Shown here: positions 16,150-23,442 of the stretch, in pieces | Layout of the letters: each line of letters starts with the position of its first letter | Numbering within the stretch: position 1 is the stretch's first letter | Virus record (IMG/VR): IMGVR_UViG_3300044712_000601 | Span: 1-44,886 of that record | Source of the DNA: a virus | Length of the DNA: 44,886 nucleotides | Direction: 5' to 3' (one strand) | Notes under the pieces: model-generated | Seen by the model: the letters and a program-made list of their open reading frames with translations, nothing else | Database searches by the model: none | What the model was told of the DNA's origin: nothing | Translations under genes and position numbers: made by a program

Positions 16150-16398
16150 ATGACAAGACATATTGACCAAGTTTGCGATATCAAAGATTGCCGAAATAAT
16201 GCAGAATACTGGATTGACTCGAACGTGCTAGGGATTAGCATGTCACAAGATACTTTTTATCTTTGTGATGACCATATGACCACATTATCAGAAGACGGGG
16301 AGACTATAAAACAAATCAACCCGGAAACTCTCGATGTCGACGAGATAGAGATAGCATCATACGCTTGTAGTGATACTTGCGATGTTTGTAATAACTAA
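16150..16398 (+). CDS. Small Cys/His protein, 82 aa
   Basis: Contains CDIKDC near the N-terminus, then LCDDHM (C-x2-H) and a C-terminal CSDTCDVCNN cluster, so at least one zinc site is likely. The protein is acidic overall (ETLDVDEIEIAS). A/T-rich leader, no Shine-Dalgarno sequence. No recognised family; perhaps a small regulator. Confidence 0.55.
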   Translation: MTRHIDQVCDIKDCRNNAEYWIDSNVLGISMSQDTFYLCDDHMTTLSEDGETIKQINPETLDVDEIEIASYACSDTCDVCNN

Positions 16399-16402
16399 CT
16401 AT

Positions 16403-16564
16403 ATGAAAAAAGAAGACATAACCATATTACCATTTCAATTAGAGGGGTTAGAAAATAGTTTTACAGTTTTAACACCTACCGGAATTAAAACTTTTAAGTA
16501 TAAAACTAAAGAAGACATGGAGCGGAATAGAGCTAGACTTATTAAACTAATATCTAAAAAATAA
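16403..16564 (+). CDS. Small early protein, 53 aa
   Basis: Starts at the ATG at 16403 (MKKEDITILPFQLEG); an upstream alternative start overlaps the preceding gene and is less likely. Beta-rich N-terminus (FTVLTPTGIKTFKYK), then a basic helix (EDMERNRARLIKLISKK). No recognised family. Confidence 0.45.
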   Translation: MKKEDITILPFQLEGLENSFTVLTPTGIKTFKYKTKEDMERNRARLIKLISKK

Positions 16565-16565
16565 C

Positions 16566-16724
16566 ATGAATTTATATCAAATTACAATTGAAGTAGATGG
16601 AATAGACAAGACGGCTAGATGGTCGGGCTATACCGCGCAAATGGCTATCGCTCAATGTTTTCTATACGAAGCACAGAACGGGGCTAGGTCGATTAAAGTA
16701 ATAATAATAGATAGATTATACTAA
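16566..16724 (+). CDS. Small early protein, 52 aa
   Basis: Begins MNLYQITIEVDGIDKTARWS and ends SIKVIIIDRLY. The layout is beta strand, helix (TAQMAIAQCFLYEAQNGA), beta strand, suggesting a compact alpha/beta fold. It starts 1 nt after the preceding TAA, so the genes are tightly packed. No recognised family. Confidence 0.5.
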   Translation: MNLYQITIEVDGIDKTARWSGYTAQMAIAQCFLYEAQNGARSIKVIIIDRLY

Positions 16725-16740
16725 CTTAATAAATAACTAT

Positions 16741-17040
16741 ATGCAAACACAAACATGCGATTATTGCGGAAAAGATAAATTAAAAGTGTCGCCCATGCTT
16801 TCAAACGGCTATCACATATGCCAAGAGTGTAGCGATGAGCCGATCGAAAACAAATACACAATGGCACAGAAAAACGAACGCGATAGGTCAGACAGACAAA
16901 AAGAAAACATGCTATTTAAAATAGTAGATGAGACATGCAAACATTTTGGTATAAGGCCAAAAAGTAAAAGAAAAAACGACATACGAAAGTTCAACGAAGA
17001 TATCGCTGATTTAGTAATGCTTAACTTAATTAATAAATAA
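16741..17040 (+). CDS. Zinc-finger early protein, 99 aa
   Basis: CDYCGKDKL (C-x2-C) and ICQECSDEP (C-x2-C) within the first 35 residues form a four-Cys zinc ribbon. A charged helical C-terminal region follows (NERDRSDRQKENMLF, then RPKSKRKNDIRKFNEDI). Plausible nucleic-acid or protein-binding regulator. Its leader (TTAATAAATAACTAT before the ATG) is identical to that of the next gene. Confidence 0.6.
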   Translation: MQTQTCDYCGKDKLKVSPMLSNGYHICQECSDEPIENKYTMAQKNERDRSDRQKENMLFKIVDETCKHFGIRPKSKRKNDIRKFNEDIADLVMLNLINK

Positions 17041-17044
17041 CTAT

Positions 17045-17254
17045 ATGAAAAACTATTTTATAACCTTTGAAGTAGCGGAAGGCGTACCAGATTATGATTT
17101 TGTTATCAGAGCAAAGACAGAAAAAAGCGCTCAAAATATTGCACGCAAAATTATCATGCAAGATTACCCAATGGAGTGGGAAATACAGAAAGGAGATTTT
17201 GGTTGTAGTGAAATAACAGCAGAGCAATTATTAAAACAAATGACTTTAAACTAA
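17045..17254 (+). CDS. Small early protein, 69 aa
   Basis: MKNYFITFEVAEGVPDYDFVIRAKTEKSAQNIARKII resembles the beta-(loop)-beta-helix arrangement of the DpnD-like gene at 15194 (FEVEA...S.EQA). It may be a distant relative of it. Starts 5 nt after the preceding stop with the duplicated A/T-rich leader. Function unknown. Confidence 0.5.
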   Translation: MKNYFITFEVAEGVPDYDFVIRAKTEKSAQNIARKIIMQDYPMEWEIQKGDFGCSEITAEQLLKQMTLN

Positions 17255-17255
17255 T

Positions 17256-17396
17256 ATGACATCAAAACAAATATCAAAAAGAATTGAACAAATCCGGACG
17301 GAATTAGATGAATACATAGCCGGCACGGGTGCGGGGGATTTAATCTCAGAGCTTGTCGAGCTTGAAATAGAACTAGAAAAAGACTGTAACCTATAA
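17256..17396 (+). CDS. Small helical early protein, 46 aa
   Basis: MTSKQISKRIEQIRTELDEY starts the protein and SELVELEIELEKDCNL ends it: two amphipathic helices around a GTGAGD turn, suggesting a helical hairpin or dimer. Starts 1 nt after the preceding TAA. No recognised family. Confidence 0.45.
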   Translation: MTSKQISKRIEQIRTELDEYIAGTGAGDLISELVELEIELEKDCNL

Positions 17397-17401
17397 AACA
17401 T

Positions 17402-17605
17402 ATGGACGAAACACATGCAAAAGTTGAAGAGTTACATATGCGCAAGCTAAGAGACAAAGCAGAACAAAATTTAATAGAAATGGCACAGAAAGACATCATC
17501 AGATTTATTGAAGCTTGCAGAAACGACGGGCTACAGAGAGGGGCGCGGATTGGGTTTATTATCGGAGTTGTATTTGTGCTAATAGTTTATTTAATAATTA
17601 ATTAA
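17402..17605 (+). CDS. Small C-terminally anchored membrane protein, 67 aa
   Basis: An N-terminal charged coiled-coil-like region (EELHMRKLRDKAEQNLIEMAQKD) is followed by a C-terminal transmembrane segment, IGFIIGVVFVLIVYLII (residues about 50-66). The topology would put the coiled coil in the cytoplasm. It could be an early membrane effector or host-takeover protein. Function unknown. Confidence 0.55.
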   Translation: MDETHAKVEELHMRKLRDKAEQNLIEMAQKDIIRFIEACRNDGLQRGARIGFIIGVVFVLIVYLIIN

Positions 17606-17609
17606 TACA

Positions 17610-18170
17610 ATGCCAAAACTAGAATTTTTAAGTAATCTTTTGAAGTTGCAAAAAGAAGAACGGACAAAGAAAGAACCCCGAGAATTGATATGCAAGATAT
17701 GCAAACAGAGGATTGAACGCGTACCATATGCCAATAATGTAAAATTCTGTAAAGATTGTCGGGTAGAGGTGTACAAGTACAAAGAATATCGGTCAAGATG
17801 GCAACGTGATAGAGCCGATCGGAATGCCCGGAACTATGACGCGCGGAAGTTGCCTTGCGTAGTCTGTGGCAAGTATTACATCAAGCCGGTAGCGCATGCC
17901 TGGCAGATACATCAGGTTGACGCGGTACAATACAAAGAATACGCCGGACTAGACAAAGGCCGGGGCGTAATACCAGAATATCACCGGGAGATATTGCGAG
18001 AGCATGCACTTAAAAATAGAGATAAAGTTATTAATGAAAACTTATTAATCAAAGGGCGAAAGTCTCGGTTCACAAAAGGAGATGAACGGGTTGGTCGATA
18101 CACGCGCTCACCACAAACGTTAGAGAGATTAAAAAATCAATTAAAAAAATCACATGGTAACACAAATTAA
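17610..18170 (+). CDS. Ros/MucR-like zinc protein
   Basis: 186 aa with two metal-binding parts. Residues about 28-50 contain CKICKQRIERVPYANNVKFCKDC (two CxxC pairs). Residues about 83-118 read LPCVVCGKYYIKPVAHAWQIHQVDAVQYKEYAGLDKG. The pattern CxxCGK...HxxxxH followed by Y-K-x-x-x-G-L-D matches the Ros/MucR zinc-finger DNA-binding family. Its C-terminus is basic (NQLKKSHGNTN), consistent with DNA binding. It is the best candidate for a sequence-specific transcription regulator in the early arm, possibly acting at the repeat arrays or the shared promoters. It overlaps the next gene by 17 nt. Confidence 0.65.
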   Translation: MPKLEFLSNLLKLQKEERTKKEPRELICKICKQRIERVPYANNVKFCKDCRVEVYKYKEYRSRWQRDRADRNARNYDARKLPCVVCGKYYIKPVAHAWQIHQVDAVQYKEYAGLDKGRGVIPEYHREILREHALKNRDKVINENLLIKGRKSRFTKGDERVGRYTRSPQTLERLKNQLKKSHGNTN

Positions 18171-18417
18171 ATTTAAAACAGGTAATACTTTACAGTTTGA
18201 ATACTCGGCGATATTGAATACGTTCATCACGCCATATGGTAATATGAAACCAGCGAAGTTTTATCAGTGGCTTAAAGACTTTTCAAAGACACAGTGTACT
18301 CATGAAGACACGATCGAGACTAATAAAGGCGCATACAGAAAGTCTCCACGGGGTTATAATCACTTTGTAAAGACGAATTTAAAGCTATGCCAGACATGCC
18401 GTGCCAAAATCAAATAA
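18154..18417 (+). CDS. Small early protein with C-terminal CxxC, 87 aa
   Basis: MVTQIKFKTGNTLQFEYSAI begins a beta-rich segment. A Cys/His pair (QCTHED) and a C-terminal LCQTCRAKIK suggest one metal site assembled from C..H and CxxC. Overlaps the Ros-like gene by 17 nt. No recognised family. Confidence 0.5.
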   Translation: MVTQIKFKTGNTLQFEYSAILNTFITPYGNMKPAKFYQWLKDFSKTQCTHEDTIETNKGAYRKSPRGYNHFVKTNLKLCQTCRAKIK

Positions 18418-18464
18418 CAGATAATCAGGGTCGAAATTATTAAAATTAATTATAATATATATAT

Positions 18465-18527
18465 ATGGGAGATTTACTTTTGGGCATTATTATCGTAGCG
18501 ATTGTATTTACATGGTTAGCTAATTAG
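18465..18527 (+). CDS. Possible 20-aa membrane peptide
   Basis: MGDLLLGIIIVAIVFTWLAN is a single hydrophobic helix that ends in the TAG inside early promoter 2. Other tiny membrane proteins occur in this arm, which makes it worth listing, but there is no supporting ribosome site. Confidence 0.25.
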   Translation: MGDLLLGIIIVAIVFTWLAN

Positions 18528-18577
18528 TTATCCACATAGTTATGCACTTGCACCGACACCGAAGGGAGCTGTATAAT
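18524..18577 (+). promoter_or_regulatory. Early promoter 2 with DnaA-box module
   Basis: TTAGTTATCCACA (18524-18536), a near-box TTATGCACT (18540-18548), -35 TTGCAC (18548-18553) and -10 TATAAT (18572-18577), with an 18-bp spacer that starts CGACACCG. It drives the ssb and primase segment. Same layout as 15001 and 25509. Confidence 0.85.
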
Positions 18578-18648
18578 TACAACAGATTTAACAACCTAGT
18601 CAGTTGATCAAAATCTTGTAGGGATTAACCTACTTATTAATTAAAAAA

Positions 18649-18664
18649 TGGTGGTAGTCCACCA
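18649..18664 (+). promoter_or_regulatory. Hairpin at the ssb translation start
   Basis: TGGTGG (18649-18654) pairs with CCACCA (18659-18664) around TAGT. It covers the first possible ATG (18648) and lies 7 nt before the preferred ATG (18672), so it could control translation. Confidence 0.35.
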
Positions 18665-18671
18665 AAATATT

Positions 18672-19307
18672 ATGGGTCTAGGAAACAGAGAGGGAGGGAA
18701 GTTTGTGAATATCTTGGGGGGGAAATTCTCACAGAGAGTTGATGAGAGTACCCCGGGAGCAGTTGCTCGGGTGAATAAAGAAGGCAAAACTGTCTTCGAA
18801 AAATATCACGATTTCTTTGTAGGAAAATTGATTGATATTAAAACCCAAGACGGCGCGTATGGTAAAAATTGGTTATTTGTTTTTGAAGACGGAGGTGAAG
18901 TTTACAATCTTCAATTGTCTTATAGTAATAGTTATGCGACGGCTTTCTTAAAGATGTTACCAAACATTGATCTCACTAAGGAAATGAAAGTCTCACCATC
19001 ATTAAAAATGGTAGATGGTAAAAATAAATCATCATTATTCGTTGAACAAGATGGTAAAACAGTAAAGCATGCCTATACCAAAGATAACCCAAATGGCTTG
19101 CCTCAAATGGAGCAAGTCCAAGTAAAAGGCCAATTGGTTTGGGATGATACAAAGCGAATAGAGTTTCTTCACAATATGGTACAGACACAAATCTTACCTC
19201 AATTATCACGCAATCAAGTACATGCAAATATTGCATCATCAGTTGAAAGCGTAGATGATCTTGCGAAGAGTCTCGGTGAAACACCAGGAGCTGACGATGA
19301 TTTTTAG
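18672..19307 (+). CDS. ssb: Single-stranded DNA-binding protein
   Basis: 211 aa from the ATG at 18672 (MGLGNREGGKFVNILGGKF); an in-frame ATG at 18648 would add 8 residues. The middle contains beta-rich OB-fold-like segments (DFFVGKLIDIKTQDGAYGKNWLFVFEDGGEVYNLQLSYS). The C-terminus is ETPGADDDF, the acidic tip ending in Asp-Asp-Phe by which SSBs recruit other replication proteins. It is first in the operon behind early promoter 2 and is followed by primase-helicase. Role: coats ssDNA at forks and coordinates primase, helicase and nucleases. The family is divergent from bacterial Ssb, so the call rests on the tail, fold pattern and position. Confidence 0.7.
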   Translation: MGLGNREGGKFVNILGGKFSQRVDESTPGAVARVNKEGKTVFEKYHDFFVGKLIDIKTQDGAYGKNWLFVFEDGGEVYNLQLSYSNSYATAFLKMLPNIDLTKEMKVSPSLKMVDGKNKSSLFVEQDGKTVKHAYTKDNPNGLPQMEQVQVKGQLVWDDTKRIEFLHNMVQTQILPQLSRNQVHANIASSVESVDDLAKSLGETPGADDDF

Positions 19308-19368
19308 TTAGAAAAAATACAACCGCTTATATGGCACATAATACGATCAAAAACATAATAGAATTATT

Positions 19369-19433
19369 AGCAAGAAACACTAGCGGGCGGTTCCCTTTGA
19401 TCGGGGTGTGCCATACCGCTGGTGTTTTTTGCT
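19369..19433 (+). ncRNA. Long structured hairpin between ssb and primase
   Basis: 19369-19386 pairs with 19416-19433: 18 pairs with two G-U wobbles that hold only in plus-strand RNA. An inner hairpin (CCC at 19393-19395 with GGG at 19403-19405) sits inside. The distal half of the stem plus the TTTTTT tract could act as an intrinsic terminator that lowers primase expression relative to ssb. Alternatively it is a processing site. Confidence 0.55.
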
Positions 19434-19471
19434 CGTAATTGGTTTGGGGCGATTATTAATAACACAGTAAA

Positions 19472-21856
19472 ATGCCTAATGTAAACGATAAATTTTTGAA
19501 TAGTTTCCCTGATCATGTATATCGATACATTGACCAGACAGGCGCTGGTAGGCCACCAGTTTCTTCAGCTACTCGCCGGGATGATCTAAACATACAAGGG
19601 TATGAAGCTTATTTTACTGTCAACGGATTTAAAGATGCTATCGATGCTAAGAAAGACCATTGCTCATCACTTAATTCTTTCTTTATTGATATCGATGGCC
19701 GGAAAGATGAACGGGAACTCGAAGAGATAAAGAATAGATTGATGCCGACATTTATTTTGGAGACTAAAAATGGGTACCATATCTATTGGGTACTTGATGA
19801 ACCTATTTTTAAGTCGGAGATATCTCCTGAAGCCTGGGACAAGTCAGTCGCGCGCTGGGAGAAGATTGAAGAGACGATTGTATTGACACTTAATGCCGAT
19901 AAGGTAGTTAAAGATCTCACTCGCATAATGCGCATACCAAATACTTTCTATTGGAAAAAGTCCGGTGATGCCTACAAGAATGGTACTGAATACGCCCCAT
20001 TTAAGATTAAGGGAATACATAAAAATATCTCAGCGAACTATTCTATGGATCAGATGGAAGAAGCATTTCCACCAATATCACCAGAGCTTGAACCATTTCA
20101 GAAAAATAATACAGTCAATAGCTTGAAGAAATACGCTGATGCGGAAAAGAAAGATTTCTTTGATCGGGTGAATGAAGAATATCCTATTGAAGACCGGCCT
20201 AGTTTTAGCAAACTTATCTCGGGTGAGAGTGGCACGTTACCGCCAAATATACGATCGAGAAATGAAGCGCTTTTGATTACGGCTACTTTGATGCGCCAGG
20301 CCGGATGGAAAAAACAAGATGCGATTGAGCATATCAATAAAGTGGGGTGGCATGGGATTGAAAAAGAAGCCGGCGGACGACAAGAGATATTAAATACCAT
20401 CAACAGCGCTTTCAATTCTGGGTACACCTATTCATATAAGAATGAGATTATCTCCTGGAATATGACACCAAAGGAGCAACAGGAGATATCCAAGGCGTAT
20501 ACCGCAGTTGCAAAACAGAAGAAAGAAGTCGATAAAACTCGGTTCTCGAACTATGAGTATGAGATATTGTCACGATATCCACACCTTAGAAAAAATGAAG
20601 TTGGGATTATCTTTAACTATAATGATGGAGTATATAAAATGCTTTCTGATCAGGAGATATCAGACATAGTTTTGAGTTGCCTATATGAAGATATGCTATG
20701 GGGCTATCGAACTAAAAGAAATGTCAGCGACAAGGTGGCATGTCTTTTATCTATTATCCCGGCGTTGGAGCTTACCGACGACAAAGGTTATATATGCAAT
20801 GTAAAGAATGGCCTACTAAATATAGTTACCAGACAATTAATGCCACATACCCCGGACTTTGTTTCTTTAGTTCAGTTCCCAGTAGAGTATAACCGCAATG
20901 CGACATGTCCGACATGGGATATGTGTATGGATGCCTGGATGGATGGCCCTGAAAAAGAGGAGAAGACACTCATCTTAAAACAGTTCTCGGGATATCTTTT
21001 GAGTTCGAGCATGGTTTATGCCAAAGCATTATTTTTAGTCGGAGATGGAGGAAATGGTAAATCTACTTTTGCGGATACTTTGGGAATGATAGTTGGCGAT
21101 GCCGGTACATCGCGGATTGATCTTGAGGACTTATATTCTACTTTTGGATTGAAAGGATTGATTGGTAAAAGACTTAACATAATTGAAGAGGTTTCTGGAA
21201 ACTATTATCAATCTCACAAACTAAAGAAATTGATATCAGGTGAAGAGATAACCATCAACATGAAGTATAAGGATCAGTTCAAGTTCCGTCCACAGGCCAA
21301 ATTTATATTTGCAGTCAACACCATGCCGAGAGTCGATGATAGTTCCACCGCTACAGAACGTCGTATAGCAATTGTAAATTTCAATAATAATTTCCGAGAC
21401 AATCCCAACACCGCTCTCAGGTTTGCTAATGGTTTACTAGCCAAAGAACTTTCTGGTATCTTAAACTGGATGCTAGATGGCGCTGAGAATTTGCGAGAAG
21501 CAAAACAGTTTGTTATCACATCAGAACAACAATCATCTCTTCAAGAATATCGAGAAGAAAATTCATCAGTCGAAGGATTTATTGGCGAATGTTTACTATT
21601 CGAAGAGGGTGAGGTGGCATCGGCTCGAGAACTTTATGAAGAGTATAAACAATACTGCATGAAAGATGGCCGAAAGTTCAAGGGCAATATCGCCTTTGTA
21701 AAAGAAATGAAAGCCTATGGAAAACGACATAATAAATTTCAGTTTATGGAAAGAGGAAATGGAAAAGCATCTTCGAGATTTGAAGGTATAGCAATTAATA
21801 GAGATTGGTCGAAAGATAGTAATTATTCACAAAATAAATTAAATCAAGAATTTTAA
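19472..21856 (+). CDS. Primase-helicase (AEP primase plus SF3 helicase)
   Basis: 794 aa. The N-terminal primase domain contains FIDIDG (D73, D75; the acidic pair that binds metal), ETKNGYHIYWVLDEP (about 97-111) and LTRIMRIPNTFYWK, the arrangement of AEP/RepB-type primases. A middle linker and D5_N-like region follows. The SF3 ATPase has Walker A GDGGNGKS (about 524-531), Walker B (KRLNIIEEVSG) and the FIFAVNTMP...ATERRIAIVNF motif C/arginine-finger region. It synthesises primers and unwinds DNA at the phage fork. Large D5-like primase-helicases with no phage polymerase imply use of host DNA polymerase. The gene follows the long hairpin at 19369. Confidence 0.88.
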   Translation: MPNVNDKFLNSFPDHVYRYIDQTGAGRPPVSSATRRDDLNIQGYEAYFTVNGFKDAIDAKKDHCSSLNSFFIDIDGRKDERELEEIKNRLMPTFILETKNGYHIYWVLDEPIFKSEISPEAWDKSVARWEKIEETIVLTLNADKVVKDLTRIMRIPNTFYWKKSGDAYKNGTEYAPFKIKGIHKNISANYSMDQMEEAFPPISPELEPFQKNNTVNSLKKYADAEKKDFFDRVNEEYPIEDRPSFSKLISGESGTLPPNIRSRNEALLITATLMRQAGWKKQDAIEHINKVGWHGIEKEAGGRQEILNTINSAFNSGYTYSYKNEIISWNMTPKEQQEISKAYTAVAKQKKEVDKTRFSNYEYEILSRYPHLRKNEVGIIFNYNDGVYKMLSDQEISDIVLSCLYEDMLWGYRTKRNVSDKVACLLSIIPALELTDDKGYICNVKNGLLNIVTRQLMPHTPDFVSLVQFPVEYNRNATCPTWDMCMDAWMDGPEKEEKTLILKQFSGYLLSSSMVYAKALFLVGDGGNGKSTFADTLGMIVGDAGTSRIDLEDLYSTFGLKGLIGKRLNIIEEVSGNYYQSHKLKKLISGEEITINMKYKDQFKFRPQAKFIFAVNTMPRVDDSSTATERRIAIVNFNNNFRDNPNTALRFANGLLAKELSGILNWMLDGAENLREAKQFVITSEQQSSLQEYREENSSVEGFIGECLLFEEGEVASARELYEEYKQYCMKDGRKFKGNIAFVKEMKAYGKRHNKFQFMERGNGKASSRFEGIAINRDWSKDSNYSQNKLNQEF

Positions 21857-21857
21857 T

Positions 21858-21989
21858 ATGGACAATAAAGTAAAAAAATTTAGTATTTCTACTACTTACG
21901 ATTCATTTGTGTTTGGATTGGCGTGGAGTAGAGAAAGTATTTCGTTGGTTTTAGGATGTATTGTTTTAAGATGGTCAATTAATAATTAA
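21858..21989 (+). CDS. Small early protein, 43 aa
   Basis: MDNKVKKFSISTTYDSFVFG starts a short polar segment; LAWSRESISLVLGCIVLRW is weakly hydrophobic, perhaps membrane-peripheral. It starts 1 nt after the primase stop and fills the gap to the helicase. No recognised family. Confidence 0.4.
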   Translation: MDNKVKKFSISTTYDSFVFGLAWSRESISLVLGCIVLRWSINN

Positions 21990-21994
21990 TACTT

Positions 21995-23263
21995 ATGATA
22001 CCACTTTACGAACACCAAAAAAATATTCTAGCCGAGAATAAATTATGGCATGGGATTTTTACTGGGACCGGATCAGCCAAGACTCGGACGGCTTTAGAAT
22101 TAGCCGAAGGAAAAATATTAGTAATAATGCCAAAACAGCAATTTCTGGATAAGACATGGGAAAAAAATGCTGAGAAATTTGGTATTAAAAAAGATATCAC
22201 TACAATCAGTAAAGAAACTTTTCGTAGAGATTGGCGAGAATTACCGCGATATGACACTGTGATCATTGATGAATGCCATAACAATCTCGGAGTCCTCCCG
22301 GAGATGCGACAAAGAAAGCGGGTTCAGATACCAAAGACATCGCAGATGTTTGAAGCTACTCTACTCTACATAAAAAAATACCCACCAAAAAGATTGTACT
22401 TATGTTCAGCCACCCCAGTTTCAAAGCCAATGAACATGTGGGCGGTTGCTAAGATATTAGGAGTTGACTGGGATTTTGAAAAGTTCCGAGCAACTTTTTA
22501 TTTCAAAACATTGATGGGGCGACGAGAGGTATGGATGCCCCGAAAAGATGAAGAGACCAAGCAACGGCTAGCCGGGCTAGTCCAGCGTTTTGGGTATACC
22601 GGTGCATTGAATGATTTCGTAGATGTCCCAGCCCAGACCCATAAAGAGGTCTATATTGACCTTACAGAAGAGCAAAAGATTGCCCTGAAGAAAGTCCTAT
22701 TAGAGGAGGCTGACCCACTTGTACGACGAGCCAGACAGCGTACGATCGAGAATGGAGTACTATATGGCCAAGAAATAGAGAATATCAAGCGTGGCGAGCA
22801 GAGAATGGTTAAAAAGACTACTATTTTCCCATCCAAAAAAATTGACTACATCCTGGAGCGAGCTGTGGAATTTCCAAAGCTTTTGATTTTTGCTAACTAT
22901 ACCGCCCAGATTAATGAAATAGCTCGAGTACTTAGAGATGAGGGTTATGAAGTTTCTACTTTAACCGGGGAAACTAAGGATCGCGGACCGATAGTAGAAA
23001 ATGCCGAGAAGTCAAAAGCCCATATTGTCATAGCACAGAGCGGGATATCTGCTGGTTACGAATTGCCTAGCTTCCCCTGTGTTATTTACGCTTCGAAATC
23101 TTTCCAGTATGTGCATTATGAGCAATCACTAGGTCGAGTGTTGCGTATTAATAAATTAAAGAAAAATCTATTTATCCATTTAGTCGTACATGGAGCCGAT
23201 GCTGATTGTCACAAAGCAATCATGTCTGGGGTAGATTTTCAAGAAAAATTATCAACGTTATGA
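21995..23263 (+). CDS. SF2 DNA/RNA helicase
   Basis: 422 aa. Q-motif-like YEHQKN at the N-terminus; motif I is GTGSAKT (about 24-30), an unusual variant of GxGKT with Ala-Lys after Ser. Motif II DECH is at 92-95 and motif III SAT at 138-140. Second RecA-like domain: IVIAQSGISAGYELP and motif VI QSLGRVLRI (about 376-384). The DECH box and layout are those of compact restriction-like/recombination SF2 helicases. It probably remodels DNA at forks or during recombination with the nearby RecU-like and exonuclease-like genes. The ATG lies 5 nt after the 43-aa stop. Confidence 0.85.
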   Translation: MIPLYEHQKNILAENKLWHGIFTGTGSAKTRTALELAEGKILVIMPKQQFLDKTWEKNAEKFGIKKDITTISKETFRRDWRELPRYDTVIIDECHNNLGVLPEMRQRKRVQIPKTSQMFEATLLYIKKYPPKRLYLCSATPVSKPMNMWAVAKILGVDWDFEKFRATFYFKTLMGRREVWMPRKDEETKQRLAGLVQRFGYTGALNDFVDVPAQTHKEVYIDLTEEQKIALKKVLLEEADPLVRRARQRTIENGVLYGQEIENIKRGEQRMVKKTTIFPSKKIDYILERAVEFPKLLIFANYTAQINEIARVLRDEGYEVSTLTGETKDRGPIVENAEKSKAHIVIAQSGISAGYELPSFPCVIYASKSFQYVHYEQSLGRVLRINKLKKNLFIHLVVHGADADCHKAIMSGVDFQEKLSTL

Positions 23264-23442
23264 TGCGTAATCAACAATTAATTAAGATGAAACCCCCGAG
23301 CAATCCACACTCTACAAGGTGCGCGAAATGCTCAAGTGTTATAATTAAAACAAATCATCGGGTAATGTGGTGGATACAAATTAAAAATAATGTTTATTGT
23401 AAAAAGTGCTATGACAAACGAAAAAGAAAAACCAAAATTTAG
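23260..23442 (+). CDS. Small zinc-ribbon protein, 60 aa
   Basis: Starts MMRNQQLIKMKPPSNPHSTR with an ATG overlapping the helicase TGA (ATGA); the longer upstream start is unlikely. CAKC and CKKC pairs about 29 residues apart form a four-Cys zinc ribbon with a VMWWIQIKNNVYC core. Basic C-terminus (DKRKRKTKI). It overlaps the glycosyltransferase start by 32 nt. Possibly a nucleic-acid-binding accessory factor. Confidence 0.55.
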   Translation: MMRNQQLIKMKPPSNPHSTRCAKCSSVIIKTNHRVMWWIQIKNNVYCKKCYDKRKRKTKI

